Positions 23,513 through 33,123 of a DNA stretch of 64,000 bases are shown piece by piece (within the stretch, counting starts at the first letter, position 1; every line of letters starts with the position of its first letter). The notes under the pieces are model-generated. The model made no database searches. It was not told the origin of the DNA and saw only the letters and a program-made list of their open reading frames with translations. The stretch covers positions 248,001 through 312,000 of the forward strand of contig NZ_CP039290.1 of the NCBI RefSeq assembly GCF_004798705.1, in the 5' to 3' direction. The DNA is from Arthrobacter sp. PAMC25564. GTDB lineage: Bacteria > Actinomycetota > Actinomycetes > Actinomycetales > Micrococcaceae. A program made the translations under genes and the position numbers.

Positions 23513-26212
23513 ATGGCACGTGGAACGCTGCGCATCTTTCTGGGGTCAGCACCCGGCGTCGGCAAGACCTACGCCATGCTCCGGGAGGGGCAACGGCTGC
23601 GCGGCAACGGCGAGGACGTCGTCGTCGCGTTCGCCCGGGACCGGGGCCGCCGGGACACGCGTGAACTGTTGACAGGGCTTGAGGGCATTCCGGCCCGGCG
23701 GGTGCCGTGGCGCGGGCTTCAGGCCGAGGAGCTGGACCTTGACGCAGTGCTCCGGCGCGCTCCCGCCACGGCGATCGTGGACGAGTACGCGCATGCCAAT
23801 CTCCCCGGCAGCCGGAACCAGCACCGCTGGGAGGACATCGACGAACTGCTGGAGGCGGGGATCAATGTCCTGTCCACCCTGGACATCCAGCAGCTCGCTT
23901 CGCTCAGCGACGTCATCCACGCCATCACCCGGATCCGCCCCGCCGAGACCATTCCTGATGACATTGCCCGCCGGGCCGGGCAGATCCAGCTGGTGGACAT
24001 CTCCCCCGAGCTCCTGCGCCAGCGGCTCGCGGACGGCAGGATCGTCGCAGCCGACCGGATCGATGCCGCCCTCTCGGATTACTTCCGTCCGGGCAATCTG
24101 GCCGCACTGCGTGAGCTGGCCCTGCTGTGGCTGGCGGACCGGGTGGACGAAGGCCTGGCCAGGTACCGGGAGGGCAACGGGATCGAGGCCAGCTGGCCCG
24201 CCCGCGAGCGCGTCGTCGTCGGGCTGGCCGGCGGCCCCGACGGCGAGGCCCTGATCCGCCGCGGCGCCCGGATCCTCAACCGGGTCAACGGCGGCGACCT
24301 GCTGGCGGTGCATGTGCGAGCGGCCGACGGGGTGCCCGGCGAGTCCCCGCAGGCCCTCGAAGCCCAGCGCAGGCTGGTCCAGGACCTTGGCGGCAGCTAT
24401 CACGTCGTGGCCGGCGGAGATCCGGCCGGCGCCCTGCTCGACTTCGCCCGCAGCGTCAACGCCAGCCAGATCGTCGTCGGACTCCCCCGCCAGGGCAGGC
24501 TCTCCGGACTGGCGAAGGCCGTTCGCGGCGGGAGTGTTGCCGGCCGCGTGGCCCGCGGCTCCGGCGACATCGACGTCCTCACGGTCTCGCAGTCCCCCGG
24601 CAGCGGCGGCCCGGGCGTTTCCCGGCAGCGGGACCTGGAACGGGACCTGGAACGGGACCTGGGCCGGACAAGGGTCAGGATCGGCTTCGTTCTCGCGGTT
24701 TTCCTGCCGCCGCTGCTCCAGCTTGTGACCGCCGTGAATCCGGACAGGAACCTGGCCACGACCGTGCTGGTCCAGCTCACGGGGTCTGTTGCCGTGGCGC
24801 TCGTCGGTGGTCTCTGGCCGGCGGTCGTGGCGGCGGTCTGGAGCAGCCTGCTGGTGAACTACTTCTCCACCCCGCCGGTGGGCAACCTGGCCATCAGCGA
24901 TTCGCAGAATGTGCTCGCCCTCCTGGTCTTTGTCGGGGTGTCCGCCGCCGTCGCAACCGTCGTGGACCTCTCGGCCAGGCGTTCCAAGGAGGCCGCCCGC
25001 GCCCGCGCCGAAGCCGCCACGCTGGCCGATCTTTCGCGCGGTGCGGCGGGCTCGGAAGACACCGTGACCGGCCTGCTCGAGCAGGCCATCGACGTTTTCC
25101 AGGTCCGTGGCGCCGCACTTTTCAACCTTCCCGAGGGCGACGGCGGCTCCCGGTCCGACTGGCGGCTCATCACCGGTGTCGGCGAGATCCCGCACGCCGC
25201 CGGTGGCTCAGGCACAGATTCCGGCGCCGGCCCGGCAGGGATCCAGGGCGAAAATGTGGAACGAATCGATGCCACGACCTGCCTGGTCCTCTCCGGCCGC
25301 GTCCTGCCGGCCAGCGACCGGAAGCTGCTTGGTGCCTTTGGTGTGCATCTGGTGGCGCAGCTGGAACGCCAGCAACTGCTGGCCAGCCGGAACGAAATCC
25401 TTCGGCTGGCCGAAAGCAACACCATGCGCACCTCAATCCTTCGCGCCGTCTCGCATGATCTGCGGACTCCACTGGCCGGGATCAAGCTCGCGGTCGGGGG
25501 ACTCCGCCAGGAGGGGGTCCGCTACACCCGCGACGAGGAGCAGGAGCTGCTGGCCACTATCGAGGAGTGCTCCGACCGGCTGGATGTGTTGGTGGGGAAC
25601 CTGCTGGACATGTCCCGGCTCACCTCCGACTCCATCAAGCCCCTGCTGCGACCGGTACGCTGGCACGAGGCAATTCCCGGCGGACTGCACGGGATCGCGG
25701 CGGACCTGGTGCGGGTGGAGCTGCCCGCCAATATGCCCGAGGTCGATGCAGACCCCGGGATGCTGGAGCGTGTCATTGCGAACATCGTCGAAAACGCCGT
25801 CAAGTACGCGCCTGGTTCGGACATTGTCCTGGCCGGTTCCGCCCGCGGGCTGACCCCTGCCACGGCGGGCGGACGTCCGGCCGGGGAACTGCGAATCATC
25901 GACCACGGCATGGGAGTCCCGGCAGAACGGGTAGTGGAAATGTTCCGGCCGTTCCAACGCCTCGACGACGCGACGCAGGCCACGGGCGTCGGTCTCGGCC
26001 TGGCGGTGGCAAAGGGCTTTATGGAGGCGATGGGCGGCAAGCTCACGGCCGAGGCGACCCCGGGCGGCGGACTGACCATGGTCATCAGCCTCCCGTTGTC
26101 CGCAGCCGCCTCCGTCGACGCGCATCAGGGCCAGGCCCCACTGGAACCACAATCGGCCCTGGCCCGTCGCCACGACGCGCCGCCGCTCCTCTCCGGGCGG
26201 GACGAGGGATGA
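23513..26212 (+). CDS. kdpD: Osmosensitive K+ channel sensor histidine kinase KdpD
   Basis: 899 residues with the full KdpD layout. The N-terminal KdpD domain has Walker A GSAPGVGKT (residues 11-19) and DEYAHANLPGSRN. A USP-like domain follows (about 230-365), then four short hydrophobic segments (about 390-490, DUF4118), a GAF-like region, the HisKA domain with SHDLRTPLAG (His near residue 647) and the HATPase domain (GVGLGLAVAKG). The linker before the membrane segments holds three tandem copies of a 12-bp unit giving RDLE repeats. kdpE overlaps its stop codon. No kdpFABC genes are in the window, so the target pump lies elsewhere or the pair has another job. Confidence 0.93.
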   Translation: MARGTLRIFLGSAPGVGKTYAMLREGQRLRGNGEDVVVAFARDRGRRDTRELLTGLEGIPARRVPWRGLQAEELDLDAVLRRAPATAIVDEYAHANLPGSRNQHRWEDIDELLEAGINVLSTLDIQQLASLSDVIHAITRIRPAETIPDDIARRAGQIQLVDISPELLRQRLADGRIVAADRIDAALSDYFRPGNLAALRELALLWLADRVDEGLARYREGNGIEASWPARERVVVGLAGGPDGEALIRRGARILNRVNGGDLLAVHVRAADGVPGESPQALEAQRRLVQDLGGSYHVVAGGDPAGALLDFARSVNASQIVVGLPRQGRLSGLAKAVRGGSVAGRVARGSGDIDVLTVSQSPGSGGPGVSRQRDLERDLERDLGRTRVRIGFVLAVFLPPLLQLVTAVNPDRNLATTVLVQLTGSVAVALVGGLWPAVVAAVWSSLLVNYFSTPPVGNLAISDSQNVLALLVFVGVSAAVATVVDLSARRSKEAARARAEAATLADLSRGAAGSEDTVTGLLEQAIDVFQVRGAALFNLPEGDGGSRSDWRLITGVGEIPHAAGGSGTDSGAGPAGIQGENVERIDATTCLVLSGRVLPASDRKLLGAFGVHLVAQLERQQLLASRNEILRLAESNTMRTSILRAVSHDLRTPLAGIKLAVGGLRQEGVRYTRDEEQELLATIEECSDRLDVLVGNLLDMSRLTSDSIKPLLRPVRWHEAIPGGLHGIAADLVRVELPANMPEVDADPGMLERVIANIVENAVKYAPGSDIVLAGSARGLTPATAGGRPAGELRIIDHGMGVPAERVVEMFRPFQRLDDATQATGVGLGLAVAKGFMEAMGGKLTAEATPGGGLTMVISLPLSAAASVDAHQGQAPLEPQSALARRHDAPPLLSGRDEG

Positions 26213-26892
26213 CCGGGAAGACGGGCGTCCTGGTGGTCGATGATGATCCGTACCTGTTACGCGCCCTGCGAATCACCCTGCAGGCCCATGGTTATGACGT
26301 CGCCACCGCCACGGACGGGCGCTCCGCCCTGCTCGCGGCCCGGCAGAACCCGCCCGCCGTCGTGGTCCTGGACCTCGGGCTCCCGGACATGGACGGCACC
26401 GGCGTCATCCGGGAGCTCCGCATCCGGAGCCGCGTCCCGATCCTGGTATTGTCCGCCCGGCACGGCTCCGAGGATAAGGTCCAGGCCCTGGACATGGGCG
26501 CCGACGACTACATCACCAAACCGTTCGGGCTGGACGAGCTGCTGGCCCGGCTGCGCGCCATGCTGCGCCGCAGCGAGGGTCCGGAGCAGGCACCGGTCAT
26601 CGCCACCGATGCCTTCACGGTGGATCTGGCGAAACGCCGCGTCCTCCGCGACGGCCAGGATGTCCGGCTCACGCCCACGGAATGGAACATGCTCGAAGTA
26701 CTGGTCCGGAACCCCGAAAAGCTCATCACCCAGCAGCAGCTGCTGACCGAGGTGTGGGGCCCGGCGTACGCCAAGGAAACCAATTACCTGCGCGTCTACA
26801 TGGCCCAGTTGCGGCGCAAGCTGGAGCCGGACGCCGCCAATCCCCGCCATCTGCTCACCGAGGCGGGCATCGGCTACCGTTTCCTTCCGTGA
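26209..26892 (+). CDS. kdpE: KdpE response regulator (OmpR/PhoB family)
   Basis: 227 residues. The receiver domain has the acidic pocket DDD (residues 11-13), phospho-acceptor Asp55 in VVVLDLGLPDMDG and the lysine in YITKPFGLDEL. The winged-helix DNA-binding domain is C-terminal (LTPTEWNMLEVLV, ETNYLRVYMAQLRRKLE, GIGYRF). It starts within the ATGA overlap with kdpD, so the two are translated together. It ends only 10 bp from the convergent acyl-CoA dehydrogenase gene. Confidence 0.93.
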   Translation: MTGKTGVLVVDDDPYLLRALRITLQAHGYDVATATDGRSALLAARQNPPAVVVLDLGLPDMDGTGVIRELRIRSRVPILVLSARHGSEDKVQALDMGADDYITKPFGLDELLARLRAMLRRSEGPEQAPVIATDAFTVDLAKRRVLRDGQDVRLTPTEWNMLEVLVRNPEKLITQQQLLTEVWGPAYAKETNYLRVYMAQLRRKLEPDAANPRHLLTEAGIGYRFLP

Positions 26893-26901
26893 GCCGGAGG
26901 C

Positions 26902-28137
26902 CTAGACGAAAGCCGACTTCCCGGTCACGGCCCGGGCCACGATGAGCGAATTGATCTCGTAGCTGCCTTCGTACGTGTAGAGGATTTCGGCGTCGCCGAA
27001 GAGCTTTCCCATCTCATAGTCGCTGCTGATCCCGTTGCCGCCCATCAGGGAGCGGCCCATTGCCACGGAGGCCCGGGCCAGCCGGGTCGTGGTGGACTTT
27101 GCCATCGCGGCCTGGACCATCTCCAGCTTGCCTTCCTCCTGGATGCGGGCCAGCTGCGCCATCAGCGCCAGCGAGGCGGTGGCGTTGCCCAGGATCTCGG
27201 CCAGTTGCTGCGCGATGAGCTGGAACCTGGCCAGCTCCTTGCCGAACTGCTTGCGCTCCAGCGCGTAGGAACGCGCGACGTCGAACGCGGCCAGCTGGAT
27301 GCCGGCACCTTGCCAGCCGACCCAGGCCCGCGAATCGCGCAGCAACTCGTTGGCCTTGGAGAAGTCCGTGGCGCCGGGCAGCAGGTTGGACTCCGGGATG
27401 CGGACGTCCTCGAGCACGATGTCCGCGTTCTGCATGATCCGCAGCCCGATCTTGTTGGCGATCTTGGTGGCGGTGTAGCCGGGCCGGTCCGCTTCCACGA
27501 TGAAGCCCTTGATCTGCTGGTCGGCGACGTCCCGGGCCCAGACCAGGGCGAAGTCCGCGATGGTGCCGGCACCGATCCAGCGCTTGGCGCCATTGATCAC
27601 CCATTCCCCGCGCTCGAGCCGTGCGGTCGTTTCGAGTCCCCCGGCGATGTCCGAGCCATGGTCCGGCTCCGTCAGCGCGAAGGCACCGAGCTCGGTGAAG
27701 GCGGTCAGCCCCGGCAGCCAGCGTGACTTCTGCTGTTCCGAGCCCAGCTGGTCGATCATGCCGACGATCAGCTCATTGTGGATCCCCACGAGCGCCGAAA
27801 GCGACACGTCTGCCCGGGCCACTTCGACATACATCAGGCCTTTGAAGAGCTTGGACGTCCCGTCGGTCTGCAGGCCGCCCAGCCCGTGCTTGCCCAGTTC
27901 GGCCAGCAGCCCGAAGGGAAACTCCTCGCGGTTCCAGTAGTCGATCGAGGCTGCCCGGATCCGGGACTGCAGGAATTCCCGGATCTCCTGGTAGCGGATC
28001 TGCTCATCCGGGGGCAGCAGCTCCACGATGTACATCAGGTCGGCGTCCGGAAATGGCGGCTCCGCCGCTGTTTCCGCCGCTGATTCCGCTGTGGCGGAGC
28101 CCTGTCCGCTGGCACGTCCTTGTGGCTGCACGGGCAT
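26902..28137 (-). CDS. Acyl-CoA dehydrogenase
   Basis: 411 residues. The FAD-enzyme blocks AFALTEPDHGSDIAG and INGAKRWIGAGT are present, and the catalytic glutamate is in YTYEGSYEINSLIVARAVTG. The YEG-containing C-terminal motif followed by RAVTG is closest to glutaryl-CoA dehydrogenase-like members. The ATG at 28137 has GAAGGGA at good distance; an ATG five codons earlier has none. It is divergent from an acyl-CoA synthetase, and the shared promoter has the same palindrome as mmsA. In the isobutyrate/valine context isobutyryl-CoA is a reasonable substrate; glutaryl-CoA is the main alternative. Confidence 0.85.
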   Translation of the reverse strand: MPVQPQGRASGQGSATAESAAETAAEPPFPDADLMYIVELLPPDEQIRYQEIREFLQSRIRAASIDYWNREEFPFGLLAELGKHGLGGLQTDGTSKLFKGLMYVEVARADVSLSALVGIHNELIVGMIDQLGSEQQKSRWLPGLTAFTELGAFALTEPDHGSDIAGGLETTARLERGEWVINGAKRWIGAGTIADFALVWARDVADQQIKGFIVEADRPGYTATKIANKIGLRIMQNADIVLEDVRIPESNLLPGATDFSKANELLRDSRAWVGWQGAGIQLAAFDVARSYALERKQFGKELARFQLIAQQLAEILGNATASLALMAQLARIQEEGKLEMVQAAMAKSTTTRLARASVAMGRSLMGGNGISSDYEMGKLFGDAEILYTYEGSYEINSLIVARAVTGKSAFV

Positions 28138-28186
28138 GTGTCCCTTCGTCATGCGCCGCCCGTTGAGCGGCGCCGCTCTTCCAAAC

Positions 28187-28207
28187 CCTTGGATGTCCTA
28201 GTATATT
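28187..28207. promoter_or_regulatory. Shared palindromic operator overlapping a -10 element (acyl-CoA synthetase/dehydrogenase promoter)
   Basis: CCTTGGATGTCCTAGT (28187-28202) fits the palindrome ACTnGGAnnTCCnAGT and runs into TATATT (28202-28207), a likely -10. The mmsA promoter has the matching ACTCGGACTTCCTAGT at 35827-35842. Read in the direction of each gene, 15 of 17 bases of GGAnGTCCnAGTATATT agree, which implies a common regulator. Confidence 0.65.
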
Positions 28208-28211
28208 GCAC

Positions 28212-28227
28212 AGTGATGGGTATCACT
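28212..28227. promoter_or_regulatory. Candidate MarR-type operator
   Basis: AGTGAT-GGGT-ATCACT is a perfect 6-base inverted repeat with a 4-base centre, about 75 bp upstream of the acyl-CoA synthetase gene. The MarR gene directly downstream of that synthetase is the natural candidate ligand-responsive repressor. Confidence 0.45.
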
Positions 28228-28299
28228 AGGGAACTGGTGGTCTCCGGGCAACGGCGCCGGGCTTGAACGGCTGCGCCACCAGACTTCGAAAGGTGCACC

Positions 28300-30036
28300 A
28301 TGACAGTCACTGAGGAATTCCGTGCCGCACGCGACCGCCTGCTGGATCTCCGCAAGGATTACGGCGCAGCGCGCAGCCAATTCCAGTGGCCGCGGTTTGA
28401 GCAGTTCAACTTCGCCCTGGACTGGTTTGATGCGATCGCGGCGGACCCGGCCAAGGCCGGGAGGCCGGCCCTCGTAATCGTGGAGCAGGACGGCTCCGCG
28501 ACGCGGCGCAGCTTCGCGGACCTCGCCCGCCGCTCCGCCCAGGTGGCCAACTGGCTTCGGGGCCAGGGGGTGCGCCGCGGCGACCGGATGATCATCATGC
28601 TGGGCAACCAGGTGGAACTCTGGGAGCTGATGCTCGCCGGCATCAAGCTCGGCATCGTGATGATCCCGACCACCACCCTGATGGGGTCTGCGGACCTGCT
28701 GGACCGGGTGGAACGCGGCGGGGCGAACTGGGCCGCCGTCGGGAGCGCCAACATCGCCAAATTTGCCGACGTTCCGGGCGACTACACCCTGATCGAAATC
28801 GGCGGCGAAGCCACCATTCCGACGGCCCTGCAGTACTCGGAGTCCGCCGCCTCCCCGACGGACTTCACCCCGGATGCCCCGACCCTGGCGGACGAAACCC
28901 TGCTGCTCTACTTCACCTCCGGCACCACCTCCAAGGCCAAGCTGGTGGAGCACACGCACACCTCCTACCCGGTGGGACACCTGTCCACGATGTTCTGGAT
29001 CGGGATGGAACCGGGCGATGTGCACCTCAACGTGGCCTCTCCCGGCTGGGCGAAGCATGCGTGGTCGAATGTGTTCACCCCCTGGATCGCCGAGGCGTGT
29101 GTGTTCATCTATAACTACGAACGTTTCGACGCCAAGGCACTGATGGAACAGATGGACCGCGAGTCCGTCACGAGCTTCTGCGCCCCGCCCACCGTCTGGC
29201 GGATGCTCATCCAGGCCGACCTGACCCAGCTGAAGAACCCGCCGACAAAGGTGGTCTCCGCCGGCGAACCGCTCAACGCCGAGGTGATCGACCAGGTCCA
29301 GCGTGCCTGGGGCCAAACCATCCGGGACGGCTTCGGCCAGACAGAGTCCACCGTGCAGATCGCCAACACACCCGGCCAGCCGATCAAGATCGGCGCCATG
29401 GGCAGGCCGCTGCCCGGCTACGACGTTGTGCTGGTTGACCCCGCCACCGGCGAGGAAGGCAACGACGGCGAGCTCTGCCTGCGCCTGGACCCGCGCCCCG
29501 TCGGGCTGATGAAGGCCTACTACGGCGACCCCGAGAAGACGGCGGACGCCTTCCGTGACGGCTACTACCACACGGGTGACATGGCAAGCCGGGACGAGCG
29601 CGGCATCATCACCTATGTGGGCCGCGGCGACGACGTCTTCAAGTCCTCGGACTACCGGCTCTCGCCCTTCGAGCTGGAAAGCGTGCTGATCGAGCACCCG
29701 GCGGTGGCGGAGGCCGCCGTCGTCCCCTCCCCCGATCCGCTCAAGCTGTCCGTGCCCAAGGCATTTGTGGTCCTGGCCGCCGGGCATCAGCCCGGCCCGG
29801 AACTGGCCGAGGACATCCTGCGGTACTGCCGCGACCATCTGGCCCCCTTCAAGCGGATCCGCCGGCTGGAATTCGCCGAACTGCCCAAGACCATCTCCGG
29901 CAAGATCCGGCGCGTGGAGCTGCGGCACAGCGAGGAAGTGCGGCACGGCGGCGGCGCGGTTCCCGAAGGCCTCGGCACGGAGTACTCCGAATCGGACTTC
30001 CCGGGCCTGAAAAGCCAGCCGGAAAAGCTAGGCTGA
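28300..30036 (+). CDS. AMP-forming acyl-CoA synthetase
   Basis: 578 residues. The ANL superfamily motifs are complete: LYFTSGTTSKAK (P-loop-like), GFGQTE, YHTGDMASRDERG and the C-terminal catalytic lysine region PKTISGKIRR. Length and VASPGWAKHAW place it among medium-chain/ACSM-like synthetases, acting on short or medium fatty acids or aromatic acids. AAAGGTG precedes the ATG. It is co-directional with a MarR gene starting 35 bp later and divergent from an acyl-CoA dehydrogenase. In this cluster isobutyrate or another branched acid is a reasonable substrate; this is inference. Confidence 0.88.
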   Translation: MTVTEEFRAARDRLLDLRKDYGAARSQFQWPRFEQFNFALDWFDAIAADPAKAGRPALVIVEQDGSATRRSFADLARRSAQVANWLRGQGVRRGDRMIIMLGNQVELWELMLAGIKLGIVMIPTTTLMGSADLLDRVERGGANWAAVGSANIAKFADVPGDYTLIEIGGEATIPTALQYSESAASPTDFTPDAPTLADETLLLYFTSGTTSKAKLVEHTHTSYPVGHLSTMFWIGMEPGDVHLNVASPGWAKHAWSNVFTPWIAEACVFIYNYERFDAKALMEQMDRESVTSFCAPPTVWRMLIQADLTQLKNPPTKVVSAGEPLNAEVIDQVQRAWGQTIRDGFGQTESTVQIANTPGQPIKIGAMGRPLPGYDVVLVDPATGEEGNDGELCLRLDPRPVGLMKAYYGDPEKTADAFRDGYYHTGDMASRDERGIITYVGRGDDVFKSSDYRLSPFELESVLIEHPAVAEAAVVPSPDPLKLSVPKAFVVLAAGHQPGPELAEDILRYCRDHLAPFKRIRRLEFAELPKTISGKIRRVELRHSEEVRHGGGAVPEGLGTEYSESDFPGLKSQPEKLG

Positions 30037-30071
30037 ACCCATGACGCTTGAGACGACCAGCAAGGGGTGCC

Positions 30072-30578
30072 GTGGGAACTCCGCTGCCGCGTGACCCGAT
30101 TGCCGATGCCCGGCTGAACTGGGAGCGGCACGGCTGGGGCGATGTTGCGGCGCCGATGGCTGCCATCACCGCCATCATGCGGACCCAGCAGATCCTGCTG
30201 GCCCGGATCGAAGCGGCCCTCAAGCCGTTCGGGCTGACCTTTGCCCGGTACGAACTGCTGGCCCTGCTGAGTTTCGCCCGCAGCGGCGCGCTCCCGATGA
30301 ACAAGGCGAGCGCTCTGCTGCAGGTCCATCCCACCTCGGTGACCAACGCCGTCGACCGGCTCCAGGACGCCGGGCTGGTGCTCCGCTCGCCGCACCCCAC
30401 CGACGGTCGCACCACCCTGATTGAGCTCACCCCCGAGGGGCGCGCCCTGGCCAAGCGTGCGACGGCGGTGCTGAACTCGGAGGTCTTCGGCCGGTCCGGT
30501 TTCGAGGAGCACGACGTCGACCAGCTGATCCGGATCCTGGGCGCCTTCCGCCGGAATGCCGGGGACTTCAGCAGCTGA
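30072..30578 (+). CDS. MarR family transcriptional regulator
   Basis: 168 residues from a GTG with AAGGGG just upstream. The winged-helix core is LPMNKASALLQVHPTSVTNAVDRLQDAGLV and the wing SPHPTDGRTTLIELT, with flanking helices for dimerisation. It follows the acyl-CoA synthetase by 35 bp, so it is probably in the same transcript and represses it, responding to an acid or acyl-CoA. A 6-4-6 inverted repeat in the synthetase promoter is a plausible operator. In-frame TTG at 30048 is a less likely start. Confidence 0.88.
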   Translation: MGTPLPRDPIADARLNWERHGWGDVAAPMAAITAIMRTQQILLARIEAALKPFGLTFARYELLALLSFARSGALPMNKASALLQVHPTSVTNAVDRLQDAGLVLRSPHPTDGRTTLIELTPEGRALAKRATAVLNSEVFGRSGFEEHDVDQLIRILGAFRRNAGDFSS

Positions 30579-30637
30579 GCCGTACACTTCGTCTGCGGGG
30601 CCATCGGTGGGACGGAACCGGAACCAAGGAGAGCTGC

Positions 30638-31276
30638 ATGGAATTCGATGAATCGTTCTGGGACGAGCGGTACCGCCTGCCCGGCCAGCACGGATCCGTG
30701 TGGAGCGGGCAACCGAACCCCCAGCTGGTGGCCGAAGCCGCGGATCTCGTGCCCGGTTCCGCGCTGGACGTCGGGGCGGGAGAAGGCGCGGATGCCGTCT
30801 GGCTTGCCCGCCGTGGCTGGCGGGTGACGGCGGTGGACATCTCGTCCGTGGCCCTGGCCAGGGCAGCCGCCGCGGTGGAAGATGACCCGGAAACTGCCGC
30901 CCGCATCAACTGGCAGCACCAGGACCTCACGGCCTCCCCGCCCCCGGCCGGGACCTTCGACCTCGTCTCGGCCCAGTACCTGCACCTGCCTGCACCGCAA
31001 AGGGATGGGGTGTACCGCCGGCTCGCCGCGTCGGTGGCCCCCGGCGGGACGCTGCTGATCGTGGGCCACCACCCCTCGGACCTGGAAACCAGCGTGCGCC
31101 GGCCCTCTGCACCCGGGTTGCTCTTCACCGCCGAGCAGATCGCGGCGGACCTCGATCCACGCGAATGGGAGATCGTAACCTGCGTGTCACGGCCGCGGGC
31201 CGAGGGCGACCCCGACGGCACCCCGGTCACCGTCCAGGATTCCGTGCTCCGCGCCAGGCGCAAGGCGCGGGCCTAG
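30638..31276 (+). CDS. Class I SAM-dependent methyltransferase
   Basis: 212 residues. The SAM-binding motif I is ALDVGAGEGADAVWLARRGW, followed by VTAVDISSVALARA (acidic ribose-binding residue) and FDLVSAQYLHLP. AAGGAGAG precedes the ATG. The N-terminal FWDERYR motif is typical of small methyltransferases related to tellurite/thiopurine types. No substrate can be assigned. It follows marR by 59 bp; a functional link is not evident. Confidence 0.85.
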   Translation: MEFDESFWDERYRLPGQHGSVWSGQPNPQLVAEAADLVPGSALDVGAGEGADAVWLARRGWRVTAVDISSVALARAAAAVEDDPETAARINWQHQDLTASPPPAGTFDLVSAQYLHLPAPQRDGVYRRLAASVAPGGTLLIVGHHPSDLETSVRRPSAPGLLFTAEQIAADLDPREWEIVTCVSRPRAEGDPDGTPVTVQDSVLRARRKARA

Positions 31277-31346
31277 CAGGCGCGCCGCCCGAAGCCCCAG
31301 GACTGGCCCGGGGGAACGCCTCAGGGCCAGGCCCGGCCTCCGCCTG

Positions 31347-32123
31347 CTAGCGCTGCTTGAATTCGGCCTGGCGCTTCCCGCTGAACGCCGCCATGCCTTC
31401 CTTCTGGTCCTCGGTGGCGAACAGCGAGTGGAAGAGGCGGCGTTCGAACAGCACGCCCTGGCCCAGCCCGGTCTCGAAGGCGGCGTTGACGGCTTCCTTG
31501 GCCAGCATCGCCACGGGCTTTGACTTGGACGCGATCAGCTCCGCGGCCTTCAGCGCCTCGTCAACGACGTCCGCGGCCGGCACCACGCGGGACACCAGCC
31601 CGGACCGTTCGGCCTCCTCGGCCCCGATGAAGCGCCCGGTCAGGATCATGTCCATCGCCTTGGCCTTGCCCACCGCACGGGTCAGCCGCTGCGAGCCGCC
31701 CATCCCCGGCAGGACGCCCAGGTTGATCTCCGGCTGGCCGAACTTCGCGTTGTCCCCGGCGATGATGACGTCGCACATCATCGCCAGCTCGCAGCCGCCA
31801 CCGAGGGCGAAGCCGGACACCGCCGCCACCACCGGGATCCGCAGCCGGGTGAAGTCCTCCCAGCCACGGAACCAGTCCGCCGCGTACATCTCCATGTAGC
31901 CCTTGGACTGCATCTCCTTGATGTCGGCACCGGCCGCGAAGGCCTTCGCGGAACCGGTGACCACAACGGCGCCCACCCCGGGATCCGCGTCCATCTCCGT
32001 CACCGCTGCCACCAGTTCATCCATGGTGGCCTTGTTGAGGGCGTTCAGCGCCTCGGGCCGGTTGAGCGTCACGAGGCCCACCCGGCCGCGGCGCTCCACC
32101 AGAATGTTCGCGTACTCTGTCAT
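31347..32123 (-). CDS. Enoyl-CoA hydratase
   Basis: 258 residues, typical crotonase length. Oxyanion-hole motifs AAGADIKEM and [12 protein letters not shown] are present. The two catalytic glutamates are in CELAMMCD and [12 protein letters not shown], so hydratase activity is expected. GGGGAC lies before the chosen ATG; the in-frame upstream sequence is the intergenic region after mmsB. It is the last gene of the mmsA operon, where it would hydrate methacrylyl-CoA in valine degradation. Confidence 0.9.
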   Translation of the reverse strand: MTEYANILVERRGRVGLVTLNRPEALNALNKATMDELVAAVTEMDADPGVGAVVVTGSAKAFAAGADIKEMQSKGYMEMYAADWFRGWEDFTRLRIPVVAAVSGFALGGGCELAMMCDVIIAGDNAKFGQPEINLGVLPGMGGSQRLTRAVGKAKAMDMILTGRFIGAEEAERSGLVSRVVPAADVVDEALKAAELIASKSKPVAMLAKEAVNAAFETGLGQGVLFERRLFHSLFATEDQKEGMAAFSGKRQAEFKQR

Positions 32124-32181
32124 AGGTGTCCCCTTTGGCTGGTGCCCGTTCAGGCTGCTGGTCAAATCTGCGGGTTCCGCG

Positions 32182-33123
32182 CTAGTGCGAGGACTTGTCC
32201 CGGATGTCGGTGATGATGCCGGAGAAGTCCCGGCCCGCACCGCCTTCCGCGGCAAAGGTATCGTAGATTTCCGAGGCGAGGGGGCCCAGCCGGGCGGCGA
32301 CGCCGGTGCTTGTCAGGGCGTTCAGCGCCAGTTTGAGGTCCTTGGCCATCAACGCGCCGGCGAAGCCGGGCTGGTAGTCCCGGTTGGCGGGGCTTGTGGG
32401 AACCGGCCCCGGCACGGGGCAGTTGGTGGTCAGCGCCCAGCACTGTCCGGAGGCCGCGGAGGCGACGTCGAACAGCGCCTGGTGCGTGAGTCCCAGTTTC
32501 TCGCCGAGCACAAAGGCCTCGCTGACCGCGATCATCGAGACGCCGAGGATCATGTTGTTGCAGATCTTCGCGGCCTGCCCCGCGCCGTGCTCCCCGCAGT
32601 GGACCACGCGCTTGCCCATCACTTCGAGCATCGGTTTGACCGCCTCGAAGTCTTCCGACAGCGCGCCGACCATGAACGTCAGGGTGCCTGCCTCGGCGCC
32701 GACGACGCCGCCGGACACCGGCGCATCCACCGCGCGGTGGCCGGCCGCGATGGCCAGTTCCGCCGCCTCACGGGCCTCGTCCACGTTGATGGTGGAGCAG
32801 TCCAGGAACATGGTGTCCGGTCCGGCGGCCTCCAGCAGCCCGGGTTGTCCGCCCGTGCCCCGGTAAGCGTCCAGCAGGTGCCTGCCGCTGGGCAGCATGG
32901 TGAGCACGACGGCAGCACCGGCCACCGCCCCGGCCGCCGTGTCCGCGGTGGAGATGCCGTGTGCCCGGGCAGATTCCAGCGCCGCCGGCACCAGATCGAA
33001 ACCGGTCACGGAGTAGCCGGCCTTGACCAGGTTGACGGCCATCGGACCGCCCATGTGTCCCAGGCCCAGGAAGGCGATCGTGCCCTCGGCCCGCACGGGC
33101 TCAGAGCGTGTGGTCTCAGACAT
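32182..33123 (-). CDS. mmsB: 3-hydroxyisobutyrate dehydrogenase
   Basis: 313 residues. NAD-binding [17 protein letters not shown], substrate motif [16 protein letters not shown] and the catalytic lysine in [12 protein letters not shown] identify the family. AGGAGA precedes the ATG, which overlaps the end of the hydrolase gene by eight bases. It oxidises 3-hydroxyisobutyrate to methylmalonate semialdehyde, which the product of the operon's first gene then converts to propionyl-CoA. Confidence 0.93.
   Translation of the reverse strand: MSETTRSEPVRAEGTIAFLGLGHMGGPMAVNLVKAGYSVTGFDLVPAALESARAHGISTADTAAGAVAGAAVVLTMLPSGRHLLDAYRGTGGQPGLLEAAGPDTMFLDCSTINVDEAREAAELAIAAGHRAVDAPVSGGVVGAEAGTLTFMVGALSEDFEAVKPMLEVMGKRVVHCGEHGAGQAAKICNNMILGVSMIAVSEAFVLGEKLGLTHQALFDVASAASGQCWALTTNCPVPGPVPTSPANRDYQPGFAGALMAKDLKLALNALTSTGVAARLGPLASEIYDTFAAEGGAGRDFSGIITDIRDKSSH

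Noticed and set aside
30041..30094. 17-codon ORF with ATG just after the acyl-CoA synthetase stop
   Set aside because: No separate ribosome site and it runs into the marR start in another frame; a leader peptide role has no support.
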